Part shown: one piece after another, positions 31,727-39,449 of the stretch
Position numbering within the stretch: position 1 is the first letter of the stretch
How the letters are laid out: each line of letters begins with the position of its first letter
NCBI RefSeq assembly: GCF_008107695.1
Contig: NZ_VIRG01000066.1
Span: 1,240,001 to 1,304,000, forward strand
Source of the DNA: Stappia sp. BW2
Lineage (GTDB): Bacteria > Pseudomonadota > Alphaproteobacteria > Rhizobiales > Stappiaceae
Length of the DNA stretch: 64,000 nucleotides
Direction: 5' to 3'
Notes under the pieces: generated by a model
What the model was told of the DNA's origin: nothing
What the model saw: only the letters and a program-made list of their open reading frames with translations
The model's database searches: none
Program-made: the position numbers and the translations under genes

Positions 31727-34636
31727 GTGCTAGAAAAAGCCCTGAAAAACGGCTTCTCGGGCGAGGTCTACTTTGACCGCTTCACCCGCGGGCGTTATGC
31801 AACGGACGCGTCGTTCTACCAGATCATACCCACGGCGGTGGCCATCCCGCGCGGCAAGGAAGACATCGAGCTTGCGCTTGATGCAGCCAAAGAATCGGGC
31901 ATCGCGATCACCGGGCGCGGCGGCGGCACCTCCCAGTGCGGACAGACCGTCAACACGGGGCTGATCCTGGACAATTCCCGACACTTCAACCGCATTCTGG
32001 AACTGGATGTCGAGAATCGGCGCTGCGTCGTCGAGCCCGGCATCGTGCTGGATGAATTGAACCGCGCGCTGAAACCGCACGGTCTCTGGTTTCCGGTGGA
32101 TGTGTCCACCGCCTCGCGCGCGACTATCGGGGGAATGACGGCGAACAATTCCTGCGGTGGGCGGTCTCTGCGCTATGGCACCATGCGTGACAATGTCCAG
32201 TCGATAGAAGCTGTCCTTCATGACGGATCGACGGCCCGATTCGGGCCGGTTGCTGGTGACTTCCCCGGCAACGACACCTTTTCCCGGATCGCAAGGGACG
32301 TGATCACGCTCGGCCAGAGGCATGCCGAGCTGATAGATGAGCGCATCCCCAAGCTCACACGGCGGGTTGGCGGCTACAACATCGATGCCCTGGTGCCGAA
32401 CGGCAAGCCGGCGAACCTTTCCCACCTCCTTGTCGGTTCGGAAGGCACCCTAGCCTACTTCACCAAGATAGAATTGAAGCTCTGGCCGCTTGTCGGCAAG
32501 CGGGTGCTCGGGGTCTGCCACTTCCCCACCTTCTATCAGGCAATGGATGCGACCCAGCATCTGGTGGAACTTGGACCGCTGTCGGTTGAACTGGTGGATT
32601 CGACCATGATCGCGCTGTCGCGCGAGATTCCCATGTTCCGCAGCACCATCGAGCAATTTGTGCAAGGTGAGCCCGAAGCCCTGCTTCTTGTCGAGTTTGA
32701 CGAAGGCTCGCAGGACGCCAATCTTGAAAAACTGCGCCTGCTGGAAGAACGGGTGGGCGATCTCGGTTTTGCCTGGAGCAATCAAGGCAAGGCCTGGGGC
32801 GGCGTGCTGACCGTGACCGATCAGCAGCTTCAGGGCCAGATCGCCGAGGTGCGCAAGTCCGGTCTCAACATCATGATGTCGATGAAACAGGAGGGCAAAC
32901 CCGTCTCCTTCGTCGAGGATTGCGCCGTTGAACTGAAAGACCTTGCCGAATACACCCGCGAATTGACGGAAGTGTTTGAAAAGCATGGCACCCGTGGCAC
33001 CTGGTATGCTCACGCCTCTGTCGGCTGCCTGCACGTGCGGCCGGTCCTGAACCTGAAACTCGACAACGATGTCCGCCGCATGCGGGCCATTGCCGAGGAC
33101 GCCTTCGAGCTGGTTGCCAAATACAAGGGCTCGCACTCGGGTGAACATGGCGACGGCATTGTCCGCTCCGAGTTCCATGAACGCATGTTCGGTTCCGAGA
33201 TCATGGGCGCGTTCAGGGAGGTCAAGCAGAGCTTCGACCCGGACCAGCGCTTCAACCCCGGCAAGATCGTCGACGCGCCTAAGATGGACGATCGCAGCCT
33301 GTTCCGGTTCAAGCCGGACTACAAGGTCAAGGAGCTGAAAACCCATTTCGACTGGTCGGCCTATCCGGGCGCAGGTGGCGGTTTCCAGGGCGCTGTCGAG
33401 ATGTGCAACAACAATGGCGCGTGCCGCAAGCTTGCCGGCGGCACCATGTGCCCCTCGTACCGTGCAACCCGCAACGAACGCGACCTGACACGCGGCCGAG
33501 CCAACTCGCTGAGGCTTGCCCTTTCCGGCCAGCTTGGCCCGGATGCCCTGACGTCCGACGAAATGATGGAAACCCTGAAGCTTTGTGTTTCGTGCAAGGG
33601 CTGCAAGCGGGAATGCCCGACAGGCGTCGACATGGCCAAGATGAAGATAGAGGTTCTCGCGGCCAGAGCCGAGGAGAAAGGGATTTCGCTGCATGACCGT
33701 CTGGTGGGCTATCTGCCGCATTATGCCGGTCTGGCCTCTCGCCTTCCCTGGCTTGCCAACATGCGAAATTCCGTTCCCGGCCTGGCAAAGCTTCTGGAAA
33801 AGCCGACCGGTTTTTCCGCCAACCGCAAGCTGCCGCAGTGGTCGTCCCGGCCTTTCCGCGACGCGGAAGTAAAACCGGCAACGGGCGATGCCGATGTCGT
33901 GCTGTTTGCCGATACGTTCAACCGTTATTTCGAACCGGAAAATCTGCGCGCTGCCCTGAAAGTGCTGCAGGCGGGTGACCGGTCTGTCACCCTGGCGCAG
34001 CCTCATTCCGGGCGGCCGCTTTGCTGCGGCCGCACGTTTTTGTCCGCCGGCCTTGTCGACCGCGCCAGATCCGAGGCACAGCGGCTGGTTTCCGCACTGT
34101 TGCCACATGTGGAAGCTGGACGCCGGATCGTCGGACTGGAGCCGAGTTGCCTTCTGACCCTGCGTGACGAGATCCCCTCTCTGCTTCCCGGCGATGACGC
34201 CGCACGCGTCGCAAAAGCGGCCCGCATGTTCGAAGAATACATCGCGGAGGAAATCGACACCGGTACCTTCACCCTGCCCCTTCGCTCGCCCGCTCCCAAG
34301 GTGCTTCTCCACGGCCATTGTCACCAGAAAGCTTTCAACGTGGTGCCCGCAATCCGGAAAACCTTGGATCTTCTGCCGGAAACGAGTATTGAAATGGTTG
34401 AAACAAGTTGCTGTGGCATGGCCGGATCATTCGGCTATGGAGTTGAGACGGAAGAGGTATCACGGCGTATGGGCGAGATCAGTCTGTTCCCGGCTGTCCG
34501 GGCGGAAAGCGCTGAGGCAATCGTCGTCGCCGACGGAACTTCCTGCCGACACCAGATTCATGACGGCACCTCGCGGGACGCCATTCATGTGGCACGCCTG
34601 CTCGAGATTGCGCTGGACGGGAGCACCCCGGCATGA
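31727..34636 (+). CDS. YdiJ-like FAD/Fe-S 2-hydroxyacid dehydrogenase (single-chain)
   Basis: A protein of about 969 residues combining modules often on separate chains. The FAD_binding_4 domain (FTRGRYATDASFYQIIPTAV, ITGRGGGTSQCGQ, GGMTANNSCGGRS; residues ~20-260) is followed by the FAD-oxidase C domain with HSGEHGDGIVRSEFH. A ferredoxin-like domain carries LCVSCKGCKRECPTGVD, and two CCG domains (RPLCCGRTFLSAG, ETSCCGMAGSFGYG) follow. E. coli YdiJ, of this architecture, is a D-2-hydroxyglutarate dehydrogenase; glycolate and D-lactate oxidases are also related. The GTG at 31727 has GGGAGG with a 5-nt spacer and is preferred over the first frame codon at 31673. The stop overlaps the GntR gene by 4 nt. 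Confidence 0.85.
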   Translation: MLEKALKNGFSGEVYFDRFTRGRYATDASFYQIIPTAVAIPRGKEDIELALDAAKESGIAITGRGGGTSQCGQTVNTGLILDNSRHFNRILELDVENRRCVVEPGIVLDELNRALKPHGLWFPVDVSTASRATIGGMTANNSCGGRSLRYGTMRDNVQSIEAVLHDGSTARFGPVAGDFPGNDTFSRIARDVITLGQRHAELIDERIPKLTRRVGGYNIDALVPNGKPANLSHLLVGSEGTLAYFTKIELKLWPLVGKRVLGVCHFPTFYQAMDATQHLVELGPLSVELVDSTMIALSREIPMFRSTIEQFVQGEPEALLLVEFDEGSQDANLEKLRLLEERVGDLGFAWSNQGKAWGGVLTVTDQQLQGQIAEVRKSGLNIMMSMKQEGKPVSFVEDCAVELKDLAEYTRELTEVFEKHGTRGTWYAHASVGCLHVRPVLNLKLDNDVRRMRAIAEDAFELVAKYKGSHSGEHGDGIVRSEFHERMFGSEIMGAFREVKQSFDPDQRFNPGKIVDAPKMDDRSLFRFKPDYKVKELKTHFDWSAYPGAGGGFQGAVEMCNNNGACRKLAGGTMCPSYRATRNERDLTRGRANSLRLALSGQLGPDALTSDEMMETLKLCVSCKGCKRECPTGVDMAKMKIEVLAARAEEKGISLHDRLVGYLPHYAGLASRLPWLANMRNSVPGLAKLLEKPTGFSANRKLPQWSSRPFRDAEVKPATGDADVVLFADTFNRYFEPENLRAALKVLQAGDRSVTLAQPHSGRPLCCGRTFLSAGLVDRARSEAQRLVSALLPHVEAGRRIVGLEPSCLLTLRDEIPSLLPGDDAARVAKAARMFEEYIAEEIDTGTFTLPLRSPAPKVLLHGHCHQKAFNVVPAIRKTLDLLPETSIEMVETSCCGMAGSFGYGVETEEVSRRMGEISLFPAVRAESAEAIVVADGTSCRHQIHDGTSRDAIHVARLLEIALDGSTPA

Positions 34637-35322
34637 ACCGGCCCATTGCGACCGTGACCTCCCTGCGCAGGAAATCCCTTCACGAGGAACTGGCCGAGTC
34701 GCTGCGCGAGTTGATCGTCAGCGGCGAGCTGAAACCCGGCGAGAAGGTTCCCGAAAAAGACCTGTGTGAAATGTACAGCGTTTCCCGCACCCCCTTGCGG
34801 GAAGCGCTGAAGGTCATGGCTGCTGACGGGCTGGTTTATCTGGAGCCCAACCGGGGCGCCTGGGTAACGCCGATCACCGTGGAAGACATCGAAGAAGTGT
34901 TCCCGGTCATGGGCGCGCTGGAGGCCCTGTCCGGCGAACTTGCCTGCCAGAACATCACCGATGCGGAAATCGCCCATGTCCGCAGCCTGCACGAGAAAAT
35001 GGTTCGCGAATACGAGGCCGGTCACCTGGCCGACTATTTCCACATCAACCAGGAAATTCACGAAGCCATTCTGGCAGCGGCCCGCAACAAGACGCTGAGC
35101 ACGCAATACATGTCGCTGGCAACAAGGGTGCGCAGGGCGCGCTACGTCGCGAACATGACAGCCGAACGCTGGAAACAGGCGACGAAAGAGCACGAGGTCA
35201 TCCTGCAGTGCCTGGAAGCCCGCGATGGCGCCCGGCTTGCTGAGATCCTCAAGGACCACCTCAAGCACAAACTGGAAACGGTCAAGGACTGGCTGATTTC
35301 ACAAGAAGAAGGCCAGGTCTGA
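34633..35322 (+). CDS. GntR-family (FCD) regulator of the hydroxyacid module
   Basis: A 229-residue GntR-type repressor. The winged helix LRELIVSGELKPGEKVPEKDLCEMYSVSRTPLREALKVMAADG is at residues ~24-66, followed by an all-helical FCD ligand domain with metal-ligand candidates in HINQEIHEAI and later histidines (EHEVILQ). It overlaps the dehydrogenase gene by 4 nt (ATGA), so it probably responds to the substrate or product of that enzyme and controls the divergent promoter region at about 31600-31720. Ligands of this family are usually small carboxylates, consistent with the module. Confidence 0.87.
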   Translation: MNRPIATVTSLRRKSLHEELAESLRELIVSGELKPGEKVPEKDLCEMYSVSRTPLREALKVMAADGLVYLEPNRGAWVTPITVEDIEEVFPVMGALEALSGELACQNITDAEIAHVRSLHEKMVREYEAGHLADYFHINQEIHEAILAAARNKTLSTQYMSLATRVRRARYVANMTAERWKQATKEHEVILQCLEARDGARLAEILKDHLKHKLETVKDWLISQEEGQV

Positions 35323-35397
35323 GGCGGAAACACTCCTACTCCGGCCATTTACCGGTCCGTCCCTGCACTTTCATCAGCTCCGCCTCACCTCCAAGAC

Positions 35398-35886
35398 TCA
35401 GCTTGACGGCTCGCTGCTCTGCACGGCCATCTCACAGCCCCTGAGCGTATAGAGCGCATCGGTCAGCATATCGCCGGCCTGTTCAAAGGCAGTTTCGGTA
35501 ATTTGCGGGCCGGCAGCGCTCAGCCCGGCGGCCGCCAACTTGATGTCGGCAAGGTTCCGGTTGAGATCCTTCAATTGCTGCGCCACTTCCCAGTGATCCT
35601 TCAGATCCGGATCGGCAAGCTCTGCCCTGAGCGCGGAAACCTTGCCATCGAGGGCTTCGATCCGGGCCTTGAAGTCAGCGGGAGAGACCTGCAACCGGGC
35701 GAGCGCGGCTTCGGTCACATTGCCGGCGATGCGTTCGCCGGCGCTGTCGACCCTGTTCAGCACGACAAGCGACAGCACACAGGCCGCAATGATCAGCAGC
35801 GCAGTCGCATTCACAAGAGCCAGCAGAAGCTGACCGGGCAAACGGACCAGACGGCGGCCGAGACCGGGGGCATCGTGATAGGACAT
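35398..35886 (-). CDS. Single-pass membrane protein of unknown function
   Basis: I do not recognise a family. The 162-residue protein has one N-terminal transmembrane helix (LLLALVNATALLIIAACVLSLVVL, about residues 20-43). An alpha-helical, probably coiled-coil region (ERIAGNVTEAALARLQVS, FKARIEALDGKVSALRAELAD) should follow in the periplasm, with a short C-terminal tail. The ATG at 35886 with AAGGAG upstream is preferred over a start 21 nt earlier. It is convergent with the GntR gene and appears monocistronic. Confidence 0.65.
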   Translation of the reverse strand: MSYHDAPGLGRRLVRLPGQLLLALVNATALLIIAACVLSLVVLNRVDSAGERIAGNVTEAALARLQVSPADFKARIEALDGKVSALRAELADPDLKDHWEVAQQLKDLNRNLADIKLAAAGLSAAGPQITETAFEQAGDMLTDALYTLRGCEMAVQSSEPSS

Positions 35887-36089
35887 TCCACGCTCCTTTG
35901 AGATCAACAGATCTCATTCATACAGAGTCCCGCAGAACGCACAACTTCCGCGCGTCCGGAAACCGGAAGGAAGGCCTAACAACTTGGGAGAAGTGGTGTA
36001 CTGGAATCATCTTCCCACGGAAGACCTTCGAGGACATTTGTTGGGAAATCGCATTGCAACGACACGCTGCTCCGGTAGTGACCCAATTT

Positions 36090-37289
36090 TTACTGATTGT
36101 AACCGGATCCACTTGAAGCTTCCCCAAATGACGAACCCGTTCCGCAACAGACCTTGATCACATAGGTGTTTCCCATAGTTACAAAACTGTCGCTCGGGAT
36201 CGCCCCTTCCTTTTTCAGCCCCTTGGTGAAATAGAGAGCTTGTTCCTTGAGGAATGGCCTAGCAATCGTAACCGCGTACCATCCATTGGTCGCGAGATAG
36301 ACCGACAAAGGAAGGTCTCTGGCCGCTACGTAGCCAACCGCTTCTTCGATGTTGTCGAAACTCTTGACCTGGATGAGCCTAAGCTCGCCAGGTGTGGCAT
36401 CGAATTGATCAACTCGTATCCATGTATGGTGCATATACCCAGTGACGCCCGCAACATTCACACGATACCAGCGGTCTTCCTCACCAGTAATTTGCACAGG
36501 TACACCATTCTTGAAGCGACGCAGGCTATGAGCTTTCCCGTCAGGAGATGCCTTCATTAGCACTGAACCTTTAGGATGTCGGACACGTCCAGAACGAGCA
36601 ACGGGAATGGTAGCTCTGCTCGGCTCAATTTGCTTTGGACTTGTCGTTACGGAAGGTCGTGATGCGACATACGGCTTCGTTTCGCTTGACGGCTTGGAGA
36701 TTGCAGCCGAGCCCGTGGCCCCCTCAGACAAGGTAACTCCAAATTCAGCCATCTCCTGTCCGGAAAGATATCTGATGTCATTCGCTTCGGTCTTGAATGC
36801 GAGCTGCAAGAGTGCGGGGTTCACTCCCATCTCCACCATGTACCCAATGACGTCCGCAGTGACGTCCTGAACAGCAGAAACAGCCTCCTCCTTGTTTAAA
36901 GGAGTTGTTGGCGAGAACGAAGACTTGTGCACGCCGATAGAGCCGGGTTCGGCATAGCGTGATCGGCCCCCCATAAATGCCAGGGCGCAAGCGGAAGCGC
37001 ATTCAAGTTGGCGGAGTTGGATCGTGGCTAAACCGTGTGATCTGATAATCCGACCAAGTTCCATCGCCTTGAAAATGTTCCCGCCGTCACTGTCAAAGCC
37101 GATCACGTTGGGATTGAAGGAACGAATGACTTTCTCGAATACGGATATGTCATCACTGGGTGTGAATGTACCCTCGACAACAACAAACCTCAGACCATCA
37201 TCGCCCTCGCCCGAACTGTATTTAAGCTCAGCTTTTGCAACCGAAGGAAAGATGGTGACCAACAACATCATGAGGAGTCGGATGATCAT
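36090..37289 (-). CDS. ClpP/crotonase-like periplasmic protein with SH3 domain (COG3904 type)
   Basis: A protein of about 399 residues. The signal peptide (MIIRLLMMLLVTIFPSVAKA) precedes a ClpP-like domain with GFDSDGGNIFKAMELGRII and the nucleophile-type segment ECASACALAFMGG followed by GSIGVHKSSF. This matches the predicted periplasmic ClpP-like proteins of COG3904. A proline/serine linker leads to a bacterial SH3 domain (VLMKASPDGKAHSLRRF, RWYRVNVAGVTGYMHHTWI; about residues 240-300) and a terminal repeat-like domain. Possible role: periplasmic or envelope peptidase or binding protein, unproven. Base composition is more AT-rich than the neighbours, suggesting acquisition. The ATG at 37289 is used; a TTG 6 nt earlier is possible. 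Confidence 0.6.
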   Translation of the reverse strand: MIIRLLMMLLVTIFPSVAKAELKYSSGEGDDGLRFVVVEGTFTPSDDISVFEKVIRSFNPNVIGFDSDGGNIFKAMELGRIIRSHGLATIQLRQLECASACALAFMGGRSRYAEPGSIGVHKSSFSPTTPLNKEEAVSAVQDVTADVIGYMVEMGVNPALLQLAFKTEANDIRYLSGQEMAEFGVTLSEGATGSAAISKPSSETKPYVASRPSVTTSPKQIEPSRATIPVARSGRVRHPKGSVLMKASPDGKAHSLRRFKNGVPVQITGEEDRWYRVNVAGVTGYMHHTWIRVDQFDATPGELRLIQVKSFDNIEEAVGYVAARDLPLSVYLATNGWYAVTIARPFLKEQALYFTKGLKKEGAIPSDSFVTMGNTYVIKVCCGTGSSFGEASSGSGYNQ

Positions 37290-37615
37290 AGGCAATCACA
37301 CTCAGGTACAATTCATTGCTACCGCAACTCAGTGTATTCGAGCGACTTGATGTATTGCAACCAGACTTCGCACCGTATGGTTGCGCAGCTCCACTTAAAA
37401 TTCAGCGTTTGGAAGTTGCCTGTTTCCAGCTAAAGAAAACAGACGATGGTGCTGGTAGGCAGGATGGGGAGGACAATAATAGACCGCAACACTCAGACGG
37501 ATCCGGCCAGATGCGTTCCGATGCCCCTTGATCTCAGGGTTCAGCTATCGCGAGGGCCGCAAGAGTGTCTTGCGTTCCAAAATTTTATTCAATCTACGAG
37601 GGGAATAGTGAGAAG
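37290..37615. other. Intergenic region without a supported gene
   Basis: This 326-base stretch lies between the ClpP-like gene and the 3' end of tRNA-His. Two plus-strand frames of 71-75 codons cross it; one runs into the tRNA and neither has a ribosome site or protein-like composition. I looked for a duplicated tRNA 3' end, which would mark an integration site, and saw none. Confidence 0.5.
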
Positions 37616-37692
37616 TGGTACAGACGAGTGGATTCGAACCACCGACCTTCGGAGCCACAATCCGACGCTCTAACCAACTGAGCTACGTCTGC
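37616..37692 (-). tRNA. tRNA-His (GTG)
   Basis: A 77-nt cloverleaf on the minus strand including an encoded CCA. The acceptor stem is GCAGACG/CGTCTGT, the D arm TAGCTCAGTTGGTTAGAGC, the anticodon stem TCGGA/TCCGA around TTGTGGC (anticodon GTG, histidine) and the T loop GGTTCGAATCC. It has no G at position -1 (an A precedes G1), a G1-U72 pair and A73 before CCA. This is the derived tRNA-His type found in most Alphaproteobacteria, whereas other bacteria have G-1 and C73. It supports the taxonomic assignment of the window. Confidence 0.95.
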
Positions 37693-37817
37693 TTAAAGGC
37701 GTGAGGTGACGCGGACCATACTGGGCCGTGCCGCCATTTGCAAGGGCGTCTTCTAAACTCGTTTATTCCAACCCGCAAGCGGGAATTTTCGGAAAACTCC
37801 GACCTGTTGAAAAGCAA

Positions 37818-37842
37818 ATGCCCGGAGCGATGCTCCGGGCAT
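37818..37842 (-). terminator. Terminator-like hairpin after phasin gene 1
   Basis: A perfect 11-bp stem ATGCCCGGAGC/GCTCCGGGCAT with a 3-base loop lies about 77 nt beyond the stop of the minus-strand phasin gene. On that strand it is followed by TTGCTTTTC, a moderate U tract. Confidence 0.65.
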
Positions 37843-37918
37843 ATCAACTGCTTGTCGATAATCTCGGCATGGCTTGGGCGAGCCGCAATCGCGTGACTGC
37901 GGCATGCCCGATAGCCGA

Positions 37919-38437
37919 TTAGTTGACCTTCAGGTCCTTGAAGGACTTCTCGAACGCTTCCTTGACCGGAGCGGAAACATCGGTGCCGAGCTTGGTAGCC
38001 AGCTCCTGCATTTCCTTGGACTGGGCGCTCAGAGCGTCAAACTGGCTGCGAGCAAACGAGGACTGCAGCTCGATAGCTTCAGCCAGGCTCTTCGCAGACA
38101 TGATGTCCTTGACGAAAGTGAAAGTAGCGTCGGCGTTGGCTTTGGCAGCATCAACAGCCTTGTGGTTGAATTCGACAACGCCCTGACGGGACGTTTCGAA
38201 CGTGTCTTCCATCAGGTCAGTCGCGTCTTCAGCAGCGTTTTTCACTTTTGCGTATGCATCACGAGCGTTCTCGATGCCTTTTTCCGTTGCTTCACGGAAC
38301 ATGGAAGGAACTTCCATTTTCGGCATGGAAAATGCTTCGAAATCCGGGAAAGCTACACCAGGAGTAGCGGTTTTCGCTTTAGTGGTGCGAGCTTTGGAAG
38401 CGGTTTTTGCAGTACCATTAGTTGTTGTGTCAGTCAT
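37919..38437 (-). CDS. Phasin-family protein 1
   Basis: A 172-residue phasin. The Ala/Lys/Thr-rich N-terminus (TASKARTTKAKTATPG) and the following amphipathic helices FREATEKGIENARDAYAKVK, DTFETSRQGVVEFNHKAVDAAK and SLAEAIELQSSFARSQFDALS are the phasin-2 pattern. Phasins coat polyhydroxyalkanoate granules and limit their size; some bind other surfaces. The PHA synthase genes are not in the window. A second, shorter phasin lies 365 nt upstream on the same strand. The leader contains two TGCAYTGCA motifs that may bind the PHA regulator. Confidence 0.87.
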   Translation of the reverse strand: MTDTTTNGTAKTASKARTTKAKTATPGVAFPDFEAFSMPKMEVPSMFREATEKGIENARDAYAKVKNAAEDATDLMEDTFETSRQGVVEFNHKAVDAAKANADATFTFVKDIMSAKSLAEAIELQSSFARSQFDALSAQSKEMQELATKLGTDVSAPVKEAFEKSFKDLKVN

Positions 38438-38546
38438 GATCTCATCTCCTTGAGTCCGGATGCGATCATTGGTTTAATTCTTTCCGCCGATACGTTTGCC
38501 GGCGGACCCTGTCGTCATCCGCAACCCATACATAGTACACGTCGTG

Positions 38547-38574
38547 CTGCATTGCAACATTTTTTTGCACTGCA
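38547..38574 (-). promoter_or_regulatory. Candidate PhaR (AniA) operator pair upstream of phasin 1
   Basis: TGCATTGCA (38548-38556) and TGCACTGCA (38566-38574) are near-identical sites 18 bp apart, about 110 nt upstream of the phasin 1 start. TGC-rich dyads of this kind are known targets of PhaR, the repressor that controls phasin genes in Alphaproteobacteria. The match is from memory and the regulator gene is not in the window. Confidence 0.4.
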
Positions 38575-38753
38575 CAATGAAATTACCGTCGGGGATCTCT
38601 CGTGTTTTGACTGTTCCGTCGCGCAAAACGCCTGTCGGAACGCACGCTAGTTGCGCCAAGTCGTTGGCCTGACAAGAGAAGATGAAATCAGGTGAAATGA
38701 CCTGATCAAAAATACAACCAAAACAGGAAAAGTTCAATAAAACACTTGTAATA

Positions 38754-38785
38754 CCTTGCGCGGGGCATTGATGCCCTGCGCAAGG
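38754..38785 (-). terminator. Hairpin after phasin gene 2
   Basis: A long, nearly perfect dyad: CCTTGCGC and GCGCAAGG outer arms, GGGCAT and ATGCCC inner arms, around a 2-base centre. It lies 16 nt past the stop of phasin 2 on the minus strand. The U tract after it is weak (TATTACAAGTGTTTTATT), so it may terminate partially or protect the transcript end. Confidence 0.6.
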
Positions 38786-38801
38786 AATAAAACCGGCAAG
38801 A

Positions 38802-39188
38802 TTATTTTTTCTGGCTGGCCTTGGCGGCGTCCTGAACGGCCTTCGTTGCCGAGTTGGAAAACTCGCGCGCCTGTTCGCCGAAGGATTCCATCTGCTTACG
38901 AAGGTAGTCCTGCTGCAGCTTCATCATGTCTTCGACATTCTCTGCCTTGACCAGTTCCTGTGCGAACTTGAAAGCCGCATCGACATGCTCTTCGGCATAG
39001 GTCAGTGCCTTCTTGTTTACATCCGCGGCTCCCGCCTGAACTACGTTTGCGCTATCTTCCACATTGCTCACAGCCTTGTGGGTCGCGCCCATAAAGTCGT
39101 CGAAGGCCTTGCGGGCCTGGTCGACACTCTTTTCCGCGAAATCGCGCATCTGGTCGGGAATTTCAAAACCGGGTTTGTCTGTACTCAT
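38802..39188 (-). CDS. Phasin-family protein 2
   Basis: A 128-residue phasin-like protein (MSTDKPGFEIPDQMRDFAEK, QARKAFDDFMGATHKAVSNV, EHVDAAFKFAQELVKAENVEDMMKLQ, GEQAREFSNSATKAVQDAAK), fully helical with alanine-rich amphipathic stretches. I use the ATG at 39188 with GGAG upstream; the frame extends 47 codons further but that part looks non-coding. It is a paralogue of the 172-residue phasin downstream, lacking its Lys/Thr-rich N-terminal tail. A separate terminator suggests independent transcription. Confidence 0.85.
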   Translation of the reverse strand: MSTDKPGFEIPDQMRDFAEKSVDQARKAFDDFMGATHKAVSNVEDSANVVQAGAADVNKKALTYAEEHVDAAFKFAQELVKAENVEDMMKLQQDYLRKQMESFGEQAREFSNSATKAVQDAAKASQKK

Positions 39189-39449
39189 GTCGGCGCTCCT
39201 CAAGTCGACGAAAAATCTCAGGCGAGTCTCCTGAAATCCTTCGATGCCAAAAATTCGTAACACGGCGATGGCATTCCGGCAAACTTGTCCGGTTGGATTA
39301 ACCACGCCTTCATGTAACCCCTTTAGCAACCTTGCTTTACGTGGACTGTGTTGGAGATTGCTTGTATTAACGGAGTGTTTACCACTTTAGGCAAACCCGG
39401 CCGCCACGCACCCGTCAACCGGTATTGCGGACCAGTTTGGAGCAGAGCC

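Noticed and set aside
32450..34324. 624-codon open frame on the minus strand
   Set aside because: It is the antisense shadow of the YdiJ-like dehydrogenase, whose FAD and Fe-S motifs are unmistakable. The shadow protein has no recognisable motif and no ribosome site.
37616..37692. Genomic-island attachment site at tRNA-His
   Set aside because: No direct repeat of the tRNA 3' end was found nearby and there is no integrase gene.
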